Of a DNA stretch of 64,000 nt, positions 42,901-52,932 are shown in pieces. A program made the translations under genes and the position numbers. The notes below the pieces were generated by a model that worked only from the letters and a program-made list of their open reading frames with translations, searched no databases and was not told where the DNA came from. The stretch is from Galeruca laticollis (taxonomy: Eukaryota; Arthropoda; Insecta; Coleoptera; Chrysomelidae). Every line of letters starts with the position of its first letter. Position 1 is the stretch's first letter. The stretch spans positions 123,028,957-123,092,956 of the forward strand of contig OY998181.1 in assembly GCA_963921935.1 (NCBI GenBank), read 5' to 3'.

Positions 42901-43842
42901 TATGTTGATGACTTGATTATTGCAGGTGACAATAAAGAGAGAATTAATCTTGTAAAATTGCAATTGACTAACAGCTTTAAGATGCATGATCTTGGACCAA
43001 TGGAGACCTTTTTAGGTATTAAAATTAGAAAAACAGAAAAAGGTATCTATCTAAATCAAAAGCGCTATATTACTGATCTTTTGAAACGTTTTAACATGGC
43101 TGAATGTAAAGGCAGTAAAACTCCAATGGATCCTAAATTGGAAATAAACCTACTACAAGGGAACATGGAGGAAAAGAAACCAGTTCGTGAATTAATAGGA
43201 AGCATTATGTATTTAATGCTGGGAACTCGTCCGGATCTCAGCATTTCAATTAATATTTGCAGCAGATTTCAGGAAAAACCTTCTGAACAGCTCTGGACTT
43301 GTTTAAAACGTATTCTTAGGTATATTAAAGAAACTGCACATTTTGAACTATTTTCTGATAAAAATTGTTCTGAGAAATTAATCGGCTATGCTGACTCAGA
43401 TTGGGCTGGAGACCAAATAGATAGAAAGTCAACATCTGGCTACTTATTTAAAGTATTTGGCTGTACTGTATGCTGGAATTCTAAGAAGCAAAACTGCGTT
43501 GCTGTTTCATCAACTGAAGCAGAATATGTTGCTTTGGCAGAGGCTACGAAAGAAGGAATGTGGTTGCAAAACTTGTTACTAGATTTTCGCTATGCAAAAA
43601 CTGGTTTTACTGTTTTTGAAGACAATCAGCCCTGCATTAAGTTAACGGGTAAATATGAACACAAACGATTAAAACATGTTGATGTTAAATATAAATTTTT
43701 GAAAGATTTGGTTAGTAATAAGGTTGTGTCGGTTCAATATATTTCTACTAACGACCAAACAGCAGATATACTTACAAAAAGTTTAGGTGGAGAACTGTTT
43801 ATAAAACATAGGTACAGTTTAGGATTAAGAGATGAAGAATAA
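39930..43842 (+). pseudogene. Copia Gag-Pol polyprotein, two in-frame stops and one frameshift
   Basis: The likely start is ATG 39,930 (MAGINNERIGIKPFDGN), followed by a one-base shift near 39,977 into the long frame. The order is Gag (SQLYLRKKLLTMKL); zinc knuckle CHNCREPRHTRSQC (Gly replaced by Arg); protease WYIDSGATDHLVND; integrase zinc finger LWHSRLGHLSKKN with CEICIQSK; catalytic HSDVCGPI, CSDNGGEY and LNGTAERFNRT; RT QQMDVSPAVLHG, ALYGLKQAPYCW and LLYVDDLIIAG; RNase H YADSDWAGDQIDRKSTSGY, STEAEYVAL and TADILTKSL. Stops are TGA at 42,034 and TAG at 42,460; all three open pieces share one frame. Catalytic residues are intact, so decay is recent. Confidence 0.95.
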
Positions 43843-43994
43843 AAATTGTATTTGTATATTACAGTTTATGTTTTACAATAATTAATGATTAGTCAGTTTT
43901 TATATATAATAAATATTAAAGAAAATGTTTTGCATTTTGGAACCCGATAGAATATTTGGTATATACTTTATAAGAACATTTGATTGAGGGAGGG

Positions 43995-44213
43995 TGTTGA
44001 GACAATCAAATTAGTGTGTCACCTATTACCAGTCTATATTCTGTGTTCCATATCAATTGACAGAATGTCAATAGCTGTTTCCTGTAAAATGTCACTTTTT
44101 GTTATTGATGTAGATATTTATGTATAATAAAGATTCAGTGTTTGTTTACCAGTAAGCAGTTCCATTAAATAAAATAGAAAACACACTTCTATGGTACATT
44201 GCTCAACTCAACA
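43995..44213 (+). repeat. 3' LTR of Copia element 2
   Basis: Same length as the 5' LTR. Visible differences from it are two adjacent bases (gtgttt to gttatt), one in attaatg/atttatg, one in gtttcatt/gttccatt and one in ggcaca/ggtaca. Confidence 0.97.
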
Positions 44214-44229
44214 CTACAGCCACTGGAAG

Positions 44230-44287
44230 GTAAAGGTTATCTTATAGTGGCATGCATTATTTTTACTAAATGTACATTTTATTTCAG
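44230..44287 (+). other. 58-bp intron in the transposase gene
   Basis: The donor is ctggaag|gtaaag and the acceptor tttatttcag|cactgc. Splicing keeps the frame (LE-ALQHDM). Short introns of this size are common in insects. It starts only 16 bp after the Copia 2 right LTR. Confidence 0.7.
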
Positions 44288-46319
44288 CACTGCAGCATGA
44301 CATGATTATTAATAACACCACTGAATATCAAACAGAAAACGTCCAAAAAGAAAAAATCTTAGAAGAATTGTATGTAGAACTTGAAAGTAATACAGTTGGG
44401 ACCGAGTATAATAACGATTTGGTAATAAGCTCTAGTGAAGAAAAAGAAAATGGCAATGATTTTGATGGAGAGAGCTATGCCTCTTCAGATTCTGCGATGG
44501 AAGATTTGCCTCAACGGGTAAGAGATGTCGATCAAATGTCAAAAAGAGAAGACAACGAAATCAGAGATAGAAATGTACCAGCTACCAAAAAACGTCGTAA
44601 AACAAAATGTTCTGAAAGTTGGCATGATATGAAAAATAAGAAATTGAGAGAACAAGACAATGCTTACGTAGGCTGGAAGAGAAATAAAGCGGAGAAAGCA
44701 AAAAGGGGTGGTGATCGAAAACCACGAGAAATGGGACCACGTTGTACTTCTGAGCTATGCAAAAAATAAGAGAGAACAGATTGCAATAAAATGAGTGAAG
44801 CTGAGAGACAACTCCTATTTGACATGTTTTGGTCCAAGATGACTTGGGACCAAAGGAAAGTATACATTTCTTCTTTGGTTGCAAAGGCACCTACAAAAGG
44901 AACAAACAAAACTCCCAATGAAATTTCGCGAAGAAAAGCATCTTTCATTTATTCTATGAGGAATAACAATGATGAAATTCTAACAGTGTGCAAACACTTT
45001 TTTCTGTCAACATTTGGCCTCAAAGAGTGGAGCGTACATCACTGGATCAACCCCATCCCTGGGGAAATTTGTTTTAGGATGCATCCATCTTCAAGCACCC
45101 TTCGTAGCAACGGAAAACCTTCCGTTGCACCTCCAAGTACTGCTGCAGAAAAAACAATCTTAAATGAATTCTTAGATGCGATGCCGAAGCTGCCATCGCA
45201 TTATTGTAGAGCGTCAACAAATAAGTTATATACATTGAACCGATTTATGGGAATAACATCTCGGACGTATATAAAGAATACAAAAGGCTTTGTCACGACG
45301 GAGGAGAAAACATACGTCCCGTGTGTCGCTTCACATTCGATAAGATAGTTGACAACAAAAACATGTCATTTCTAGCTCCAAAAAAGGGTCGACGTGACAC
45401 TTGCATCAGCTATGAAGTAGGATCAACAGATAAGGACAGTTATGACAAACATATTGAGAGAAAAAATAGGGCTAGAGAACTCAAAGCTGCAGATTCCACA
45501 GAAGGGACAAGTGGCAAATGCATTGTGATATCCCAGGATGTACAAGCAGTGAAGGTGTGTCCTTTATTAAATGCCTCGGCTTTGTACTACAAAACTAAGC
45601 TGAGTTGCCACAATTTTACAGTCTACAATAATGTAACCCATCAAGCTCGTTGTTATTGGTTTACTGGAACAGACGCCGACTTATCTGCAAACACGTTTGC
45701 AAGTTGTATTGTAGATTATTTAGTTGATAATATAAAACCAGTAATTATTTGGAGTGATGACTGCGGCTATCAGAACAAGAATTCTATTATGTCTAATGGC
45801 TTGCTTCCTGTGAGTGTAGCTAAGAACGTGACAATTTATCAGAAGTTTCTCGAAAAAGGCCACACACAAATGGAAGCAGACTCAGTTCAGGCAACCATAG
45901 AAAAAGGCTGAAGAAAAAACACATTGATTTACCAAGTGATTACCATAAAGTAACACTCGAAGCTAGAAGCGCATCTCCCCACGGTCCTTATGATGTTAAG
46001 CCAATTTCGTTTTACTTTGTTAAAGAATATGGTCACGAAAAAACCCAAAAAACCCTGTTTGAATCTATTAGGCCAGGAAAAAAAATCAATGATCCAACAG
46101 TAAATGACATAAAAATGATAAAATATACCCCAGACGGCAATATCAAAGTCAAGTTGTGTTATGATGAAAATGTACCATTTAAGGATCTACCTCATCGCAA
46201 AAACAGACGTAGTGTTTCTGATTTAAAATAATTCAAACAACTTCAGATCGCCCCCTTGAAAATAAAGAAAAAATAAACGGTTTTAAGGATTAAAACGAAC
46301 TTTTCCGTATCTGTGGCCA

Positions 46320-47080
46320 TGAACAATATTCTATCATAAAATTGTTATTTGTATACACTTCGGGGGATGTATCGTGCTAAAAAACCGAAATTTCTTCAAA
46401 AATAACCAAAAATTCAGTATATCTGGACCTAGAGGACCCGCTGTACTCGCTCTAGTCAACTGAAAATCAATAGGGTACATCTGTGAGACACCTTGAACAA
46501 TATCCAATCATAAAATTGAGCAATCGTATACTCTCTGGAGGCTGTATCATGCTAACAAACTGAAAATTCTCCAAAAATGACAAAAATTTGGTACTTCGAG
46601 TACCATAGCTCCCGTTATACTGGCTTAATTGAGTTGAATATCAATAGGGTTCATCTTTGAGACGCTTTAAATAATATCCAATCATAAAATTGGTCACTTG
46701 TATGTACTCCGGAGGCTGTATCGTGCTAACAAACTGAAACCTCTCTAAAAATGACAAAAATATCGTACTTAAAGTACTGTAGCATCTGTTGTATTGGGTC
46801 CGGTGAGCTGAATATCAATAGGGTTCATCAGTAAGATGCCTTAAATAATATTTAATCATAAAATTGGTGACTTGTTGAACTTCAGAGGCTGTATCGTGCT
46901 AACAAACTGGAATTTCTCAAAAAATGACAAAATGTGGTACTTCAAGTACCATAGCACCCGTTGTACTGGCTCTGGTGAATCAATAGGGATCATCTGTGTC
47001 ATGTCCTTAACAATATTCAACCATAAAATTGCTGACTTATTGCACTCCGGAGGCTATATCGTGCTAACAAGACATATAAG
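46320..47080. repeat. Right subterminal array, five units of ~163-175 bp
   Basis: The marker tatcRtgctaa occurs at 46,370, 46,545, 46,719, 46,892 and 47,055. Each unit also has caatagggttcat, ccaatcataaaattg and gcaccNgttgtact. The array is the inverted partner of the shorter left end and shows that the two ends have expanded unequally. Confidence 0.9.
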
Positions 47081-47262
47081 GAAAAGTGACCGACGACAAC
47101 GACGACGACGATATACACACAGGATTTTTTTCTAAAAACCATTTTGTTGATGGAAAACGTGGAAATAACTCAAAAAAAAATTCAAAATTCCAACTTTTTT
47201 TGGGGTAAACCAATACTTTTCTCGCATATAGAAAGGTTGGGCGGAAAAGTGAAATATGACCA

Positions 47263-47705
47263 CCTACAGGAGTAGAAAAAAGTTATTCCCAAAGATTGTG
47301 ATACATTTTATGATAGTCTACCATACAATTGAAGCTGAGGTTTTTCCAGTGGTTCCAATATAATTCAAAGAATTTGGTTTTGTTTGATTATTTTGGATTT
47401 TGTTAATAATTATTGTTTATTTTGCTATTAGTAATTAAACAAAGTGTGAAAGCCAACGATACTTTTATTTTAGTAATTTTCTAGTGATACCTTGTATTTG
47501 TACTATATCAAAAAAATAATACTAGTGAGAGCACGTATCTGCAATATTCATATGAAAATATCACAAATACATAATATTCATCAAATATAATGTCACGTAA
47601 CAACTAATACATTTAAAATCGCATTAAATGAGATCAATATAATTTTTAATTCTTTTTTAAAACGTTTTTTGTGTCTCCTGTGAAATGAGGTCATTGTGAC
47701 TTACG
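47263..47705. other. No gene seen
   Basis: Flank between the DNA transposon and the third Penelope copy. No coding signal. Confidence 0.45.
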
Positions 47706-47927
47706 ATATATTGAAAATATGTTAAAAATTCTAAGAAATTTGATAATTGTTTCGATATTAAAGATCATCGTCAGAATGACAGAAGTTGCATATCATTTGA
47801 TGCATACCTTAAGTTTCAATTATTATTTTTGGCTAGACCAAGAAATGACCTACTTTGTGATTGACTTAATATATGTTCATATAAAAAATAAGAAGATATG
47901 ATATTACAAATATTGAAGCTTAGATAT

Positions 47928-48542
47928 TATCCGATGTCACATAAACTAGCAGAATATAATTCAATGATACTTAGAGCATTTTCAGTTCCTATGAATAAAT
48001 GTAATTATGATTGAGAAATTATTAATACAATTAAACAAATAGCAACAAATAGCAAAGGTAGCATTACAACTAATATTTCCTAAGCAAACTAAAGAAATAA
48101 AAAGTTATAAAACCATCACATATGCAGGAAATATTTCTAATAATATGTCGAAGATATATCTTTAGCAACAAATACAACAATTTCTTTTAAAACAGAAAGT
48201 AACGTTAGTACAAAATTGTTAAATGTAAAAATAAAAATATCCCCATTAAAGTAGTCTGAGATATATAAACTTAAACGTCCAGAATGTAATACAGTATGTT
48301 TGTGTAATAAATTTTGTAATACGATACAGTGAACACTTACGAGCATACAGATTAAAACAACCAGATAAATCCCACTACTCAAATCATCTACTTGATACCA
48401 ATCGTTTATTGACACCTAACACAGAACTAGAAATACTACATATTTGTTATAAGAAACAAGAACTGGATTTCCTTGAAGAATTGGAAATTAGAAGACACAC
48501 AGATACATTTAGGGAGTTCTCCACTTTTAAACTGTATTCTTA
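47928..48542 (+). pseudogene. Penelope-like protein C-terminal part, decayed
   Basis: Directly after the left arm the plus strand reads YPMSHKLAEYNSMILRAFSV, the same block that opens copy 2 (HPFSHKLAAFNSM). Stops follow. The end is recognisable as the second half of a GIY-YIG nuclease domain: KSHYSNHLLDTNRLL, TELEILHICYKKQELDFLEE with the late Glu, and LEIRRHTD. The GIY and YIG strands themselves are degraded beyond recognition. It is dead, and older than copy 2. Confidence 0.75.
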
Positions 48543-48700
48543 AGTGATCAGCAGATATAGTTTTCCTGGTTTTCTATAACATTGCACAGTTGTACTGATC
48601 CTAATTGGGAAAAAGATATCCAGGATATCTCCATAGGACTAATAATATGTAAGCTTTAATATTTGTAATATCATATTTTCAACTTTTTTCTATTAACATA

Positions 48701-49357
48701 CACTGTGCCCGTAAAGTATGGAACAAATTAATTTTTAGCTAAACAGACCATTTTAAGAAATAATCCTGAAACACGTCGATTTTTGATTTAAATTTACCGT
48801 ATTTTGAAATAATAATCTAATATACCGGGTGAATTACTTTCGAGTAAGACGTCACCGTCATTATTTTTAAATGTAACACCCCCATTTTGTCTCAATTTTC
48901 GGATTACTCTAGCTGAACTGATTCCAATAAGGTATCACATGTGGATTCCAATTGGTACAGGGTGGACAAAAATACAATAGTTTTGTGTGTGCTCATAAAG
49001 TAACGCCGAAATATATGTTTCGTTACACGATTTTTGTTTTTAAAAACTTTTATTCACTTAAAAATACAGAAAATCGACTTTGAAAAATAGCAGAAAAATA
49101 TATAAATTGTGTAAACAGGATGCATAGATATGCAGACTGAATTAAATATATTTACAATTTGTATATATATGTTGAATGTGCTGAGGTTGCACCAACGGCC
49201 GTTGCAGTACCGGAACCCAGTGTATACGTCGGCTATATATAGGATGTAATTCGTGTAACATTCTTTATTAGTTAAAAATCGACGTGTTTCAGGATTATTT
49301 GTTAAAATGGTCTGTTAAGCTAAACATGAATTTGTTTCATACTTTACGGACACAGTG
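48701..49357. mobile_element. MITE-like element, 657 bp, TA duplication
   Basis: The element is flanked by TA on both sides (48,699-48,700 and 49,358-49,359). Its ends are inverted repeats of about 85 bp: cactgtgYccgtaaagtatg, then cagaccattttaa and aataatcctgaaacacgtcg in both. The TA target and long terminal repeats fit the Tc1/mariner superfamily. No transposase is present. It inserted into the right arm of Penelope copy 3, so it is younger than that copy. Confidence 0.88.
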
Positions 49358-49451
49358 TACATTAAGTCAATCTCAAGGTAGGTCACTTCTTGGTCTAGCC
49401 AAAAATAATTATTAAACATCAGGTAGGCATCAAATGAAATGTAATTTCTGT

Positions 49452-49492
49452 CATTCTGACGATGATATTTAATATCGAAACAATTGTCAAAT
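49452..49492 (+). ncRNA. Hammerhead-like core in Penelope copy 3 tail
   Basis: Order seen: CTGACGA core (49,456), stem II GATAT-TTA-ATATC with one extra T before it, GAAA (49,477), two-pair stem III AC-AATT-GT, and cleavage-type triplet GTC (49,486-49,488). Stem I pairs only weakly (ATT/AAA). Penelope-like elements are known to carry hammerheads with very short stem III. This one looks degenerate. Confidence 0.4.
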
Positions 49493-49519
49493 TTCTTAGA
49501 ATCTTTTTAACATTCTTTC

Positions 49520-49990
49520 AATATATTGCGGAATTATCTAGAAACAGTAAGTTTCATTCGAATCGCCAATTTTATGATTGATATATTGATTTTCAGTTCA
49601 CCAGACCCAGTACAACCGGTGCTATAGTACTTTAAGTACGACATTTTTGTTATTTTTAGAGAAATTTCAGTTTGTTAGTACGATACAGCATCCGGACTAT
49701 ATACAAGCGACCAATTTTATGATTGGATATTATTCAGGGCGTCTCAAAGATGAATCCTGTTGCTATTCAGCTCACTAAAGCCAGTACCACCACTGCTATG
49801 ATAATTGAAGTACGAAGTTTTCGTTGGTTTTGGAGAATTTTCGGTTTGTTAGCACGATACAGCCTGAAGTGTATACAAGTGACCAATTTTATAATTGGAT
49901 ATTTTTAAAGGTTTCTCACAGATGTACAATATTGATTTTCAGCTGACTAGAGCAAGTACAGCGGGTTCTATAAATGCAGATGTACAGATC
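49520..49990 (+). repeat. Fragment of the DNA transposon's left end
   Basis: Subterminal units like those at 38,595-38,795 recur here (cgatacag at 49,681 and 49,855, period 174; accaattttatgattgg). The neighbouring 49,530-49,556 matches the block at 38,843-38,885 in reverse. It is a second, rearranged fragment of the same transposon family. Confidence 0.75.
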
Positions 49991-50462
49991 CAACCACTCC
50001 TGAGAACATGAAGGATAGGATAAGTAACACCAGAAATGTTAAAGAAAGTGAACAATAACTTTTTTAAAACAGTTGAAATTTGTATCCAACAAAATGGGCG
50101 TGACTTTGAACACGTTCTTTAAATTTTTTGTAGTTATTTTTCTATAATTTTGAAGCTTAATGTATCTGTATGCCCAATAATAGTGTACTTACCCTTAATA
50201 AAATTCTAATCTAAAAAACTTTTAATTTATCAATAATAAATCATACAACAAACCACTTACTGTCAAAATAACAAGTTATAAATTTTTAAAAACTTTCCAT
50301 CGGAGTATCATCATGTCATAGGTACTTAACTAGATGTCAGCAAATAGTTGAATATTAAAAAACTAATTTAAAATTTCTGGAAAACTATCAGAGTTGGATA
50401 TAGGCAACCCTAATACAAACTGAAAGGTAATAAATCCCCACGTTGAACAGACCCAACAGATA

Positions 50463-50541
50463 CAGGGTGTTCCATTTAAATTAAGCCAGAAATTTATGTA
50501 TTAAATGGTTAGTGTTATACTGTCATATTAAAAACACCCTG
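50463..50541. mobile_element. 79-bp inverted-repeat element in TA site
   Basis: It begins CAGGGTGTTCCATTTAAA and ends AACACCCTG, flanked by TA on both sides. It is too short to code. It looks like a minimal Tc1/mariner-type MITE. Confidence 0.55.
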
Positions 50542-50666
50542 TATATTATAGCATAGTAGTAAATATTGGAAACAGAATGTTAGAAGCTTTTAGTTAGATA
50601 GGTATAGGGAAATAATGATGAACTTACATTATTTTTAATAGTACAATCCAAAAATGTGATAAAATA

Positions 50667-50726
50667 TAGGGTGTTCCATTTAAAGGAACCTAACTTTGAT
50701 ACGGCACGCTTTTTTGGTGCACCCTG
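50667..50726. mobile_element. 60-bp relative of the same tiny element
   Basis: It begins TAGGGTGTTCCATTTAAA, sharing 17 bases with the 79-bp element, and ends GCACCCTG, again between TA dinucleotides. Related ends (acaccctNtat) recur near 55,929 and 56,038. Confidence 0.5.
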
Positions 50727-51140
50727 TATATTCCAAAATATTTTCGAATTATAGTCCTAAGTATCCACTTGATTCTACTGTCTACTATTCTGTTGTTCAT
50801 AGATATGTAATTAAACTATTTTCCAACATTGAATAATAATAAATATTATTTGGACTTTGAACATGGAATAATAATAAATATTATTTGTGACAGGGATTGT
50901 TTGGAAGGACAACATCTGCCGGGTTCAACTAGTATATTTTATAAATAAATAAATTAAGATTTATGAGCATTTTCAATAATAAATAAAAAATTTGTTTTAT
51001 ATAACATATTAAGTGATAGAAAATATTTATAATAAAATGTTTCTACAACTAATATGCGAAAGACGCTTTTGTACTTAAAGTTTTATAAGCAAAGTAGGTC
51101 TTCCCTCAATATTTTTTTATAAACATTGGAAAACTAATAA

Positions 51141-51870
51141 TTTAAAGTGGAAAAAGTACACGCTCCAGTAGTTTTATCCACGGAAATGTCAATTTCAAAT
51201 TTTTTTATGACATTCTAACGTTATCTTCATAGTGAATCTCGTTGACAGACACTAATATTATTATTAATTGAAACCTGTTGTCATAAAAAGATACACCAGG
51301 CATAACAATTCAAAGTTGCTCAAATTTCACTATTAACTATACCTACCTTCAACTGATTTTTCATTTTTTAAATTCTCTCTATCAAATTTCAAATAATATA
51401 CCTATATAAGTAACTTTTTTCTTTCATCAATAATCGTGATCATAAAAAATATTGTGTGCAGCTCCTATGCAAATCACTTTTCCCACTCGCTTCATTTGAG
51501 GTACTCGCCTTACGGCTCGTGCCACAAACTTCAGTACTAGTGGAAAAAGTAAACGAAGTTGATAAGTTGCAGCGCAACCTGATGGAAAGGAAATGTCAAA
51601 ATTCTTTTTGACAATCTAAACTTATCTTTATAGTGAATTTAGTTGACAAACACTAATATTACAATTAATTAAAACTTATTATCAAAAAAGATAGATCGGG
51701 CTTAACAATTCAAAATTGTTCAAATTTCATTATTAACTATACCTAACTGATTTTTCTATATCCAATATTCTTTTTTTAAATTATTTCTGTTCAAAATTTA
51801 AATAAAATTTCTATATAAGTAATTTTTTTGTTCCATTATAAACGTGGTCGTAGAAAAAATATTGAGAACA
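51141..51870. repeat. Diverged tandem duplication, ~407-bp unit
   Basis: Two copies start near 51,141-51,185 and 51,592. Shared runs include gacaNacactaatatta, ttaacaattcaaaNttg and ttattaactatacctaNct, plus cctatataagtaa-like ends. No gene. The copies differ more than those at 37.5 kb, so the event is older. Confidence 0.8.
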
Positions 51871-52058
51871 ACTCGTACACAAAGCACTGTCTCATTTAAT
51901 ATTATTGATTCTAGTGGCCTGATGACGTCACCGGTGCCGATTACGTCACCTGTTACCACTAATAGAGAAGCTTACAATAGTTCATTCTCACGTTCCAAAT
52001 TTCATCAGTCTAAGTATCACCGTTAAACAGAAAAGAGGTGGGAGGGGAGTATGAGAAA

Positions 52059-52061
<3 letters not shown>

Positions 52062-52099
<38 letters not shown>
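52062..52099. repeat. TA dinucleotide microsatellite
   Basis: A pure (TA)n run, close to hammerhead-repeat copy 2. Confidence 0.95.
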
Positions 52100-52102
<3 letters not shown>

Positions 52103-52194
52103 TATAATTATATCAAATATGAAAGATAAATTTCGGTTTTCTTTCTGCTTTCTTTACACCTCCGTTTAAGTCAAAATGTTAATAATTTTGACAT

Positions 52195-52430
52195 ATCAGT
52201 CTGACCGTTCTTCTAAGAGGATAACTACCAATTTTCTGCCTAATACTGCGCAAAATATTGAATTACATCCCCTTCGAAGAACGTGACTTCGATTGACCCT
52301 TTTTGTCGATACAGACATCTGTGGTGATTCGCAACCGCAAGGAGAAAGGGCTGACCGGTTTCGGCCTTCTTGGTGCTCTTCAAGAGTGCCTTAATGCTTT
52401 CTAGTTCGGAGTCTGTAATCCAAACTATGA
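52195..52430 (-). repeat. Hammerhead-bearing repeat family, copy 2
   Basis: On the minus strand it reads gcactcttgaagagcacc, aagaaggccgaaaccggtca, ctttctccttgcggttgcga, tgtctgtatcgaca and cacgttcttcgaagg, in the same order as the plus-strand copy at 56,790-57,056. The hammerhead stems are decayed here: stem II keeps only two or three pairs and stem I two. No protein is encoded. Confidence 0.75.
52350..52388 (-). ncRNA. Decayed hammerhead-like motif
   Basis: Core CTTGAAGA, then GCACC-aagaa-GGCC, GAAA, ACCGGT and GTC in order. Stem II and stem I carry mismatches that would weaken folding. It shares the extra U in the first core with the 56,835 copy. Confidence 0.4.
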
Positions 52431-52932
52431 TTCTTATTATTAAATAACACGAATACATAAGATAAACGATATTCTATGTATTAGTATTTGATAATAGAAA
52501 TAATATTTCTGAATTTTCATAAATTTAAAATTGATCAACATTAATATCAAAAAATAAGTTGAAAGAGAATTTACTGAAACTAATAAATCTTATTTATTTA
52601 GTGAAATAGTTATTGACTCATGTGAATTTACGATTAGAATTAACAAATTTTATCCTCCACGTGGTTAAATTATTAACGGCACTCATGTGAAATAAGCAAT
52701 AAATTGGATAAATTGAATATTTTAAACATTACTTTTAAATGCAAATTACTCGAAAACTACTCTCTCTATCGCATTGAGACAGGAGGATGATATTTATGTA
52801 GAAAGTGACGAATAATCCAAAAAACATGTTGTAACGATTATTACAACGGAGGCGTAGATTGTAGGGGGAAAAACGAAACTGTCCATGCCTACCGCACGTC
52901 TCTGGTAATAGAGGAAAACTATCTTTTACCAC

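Larger units (their letters stand above)
39623..44213 (+). mobile_element. Copia-type LTR retrotransposon 2, young
   Basis: Length is 4,591 bp. Both LTRs are 219 bp (39,623-39,841 and 43,995-44,213) and differ at about five positions (near 98% identity). The flanks are ctaca on both sides, a 5-bp target duplication. The primer site ggttatgggcacag follows the 5' LTR, as in element 1 with one change. A polypurine tract (attgagggaggg) precedes the 3' LTR. A single polyprotein gene with two in-frame stops and one early frameshift fills the inside. It sits in an exon of the DNA transposon, so it is the younger of the two. Confidence 0.97.
39480..46230 (+). pseudogene. Transposase gene of the DNA transposon, broken and interrupted
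   Basis: One exon before Copia 2 reads KGNIKESKTGLTNNIVLSED and VLEAAE-stop-FFTDENVL. With Copia 2 and one ctaca removed, it reads ENVLQPLE, ending at a donor (gaag|gtaaag, 44,229). A 58-bp intron (44,230-44,287) joins in frame to ALQHDMIINN. The main exon gives LREQDNAYVGWKRNK, MGPRCTSELCKK, a TAA at 44,767, LLFDMFWSKMTWDQRKVYIS, FGLKEWSVHHW, a frameshift near 45,270, FLAPKKGRRDTC, YYKTKLSCHNFTVYNN, IIWSDDCGYQNKN, FLEKGHTQMEADSV, a frameshift near 45,906, and LPHRKNRR. This protein type is multicopy in arthropods and I take it as a DDE-like transposase; I cannot name the superfamily. WSDDCGYQN may hold a catalytic Asp. Confidence 0.75.
38404..47262 (+). mobile_element. DNA transposon with long repetitive inverted ends, interrupted by Copia 2
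   Basis: The ends are inverted. The left starts near acttttcagcccaacct (38,404) and continues with gcgagaaaagtattggttta; the right, reverse-complemented, gives acttttccgcccaacct and then the same 20 bases. Both ends then carry subterminal units with cgatacagcctccggagtgc and ccaattttatgattgg, about 1.3 units on the left and five on the right. Inside is a spliced transposase gene. Copia element 2 is inserted in an exon. Without it the element is about 4.27 kb. I found no clear target duplication, so the superfamily is open. Confidence 0.85.
47706..49530 (+). mobile_element. Penelope-like element copy 3 with inverted arms
   Basis: The left arm (47,706-47,930) is the reverse complement of the right arm, which is split as about 48,650-48,700 and 49,358-49,530 by a TA-flanked MITE. 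Matching blocks, in left-arm orientation, include aatttgataattgtttcgat, atcgtcagaatgacag, ggctagaccaagaaNtgacc and gatattacaaatatt. Between the arms is the C-terminal part of a Penelope protein. This is the same build as copy 2 at 24,401-25,443. A hammerhead-like core lies in the right arm (49,452-49,492) and again, inverted, in the left arm. Confidence 0.8.
49991..51140. other. No gene seen; holds two tiny inverted-repeat elements
   Basis: There is no coding region. Two small elements with agggtgttcc-type ends are listed separately. A 20-base run (tggaataataataaatatta-like) repeats at about 50,823 and 50,866. Confidence 0.45.

Noticed and set aside
44288..46230. Possible host gene
   Set aside because: It lies between long inverted ends with subterminal repeats, contains a stop and two frameshifts, and its protein type is multicopy in arthropods, so it is treated as a transposase pseudogene.
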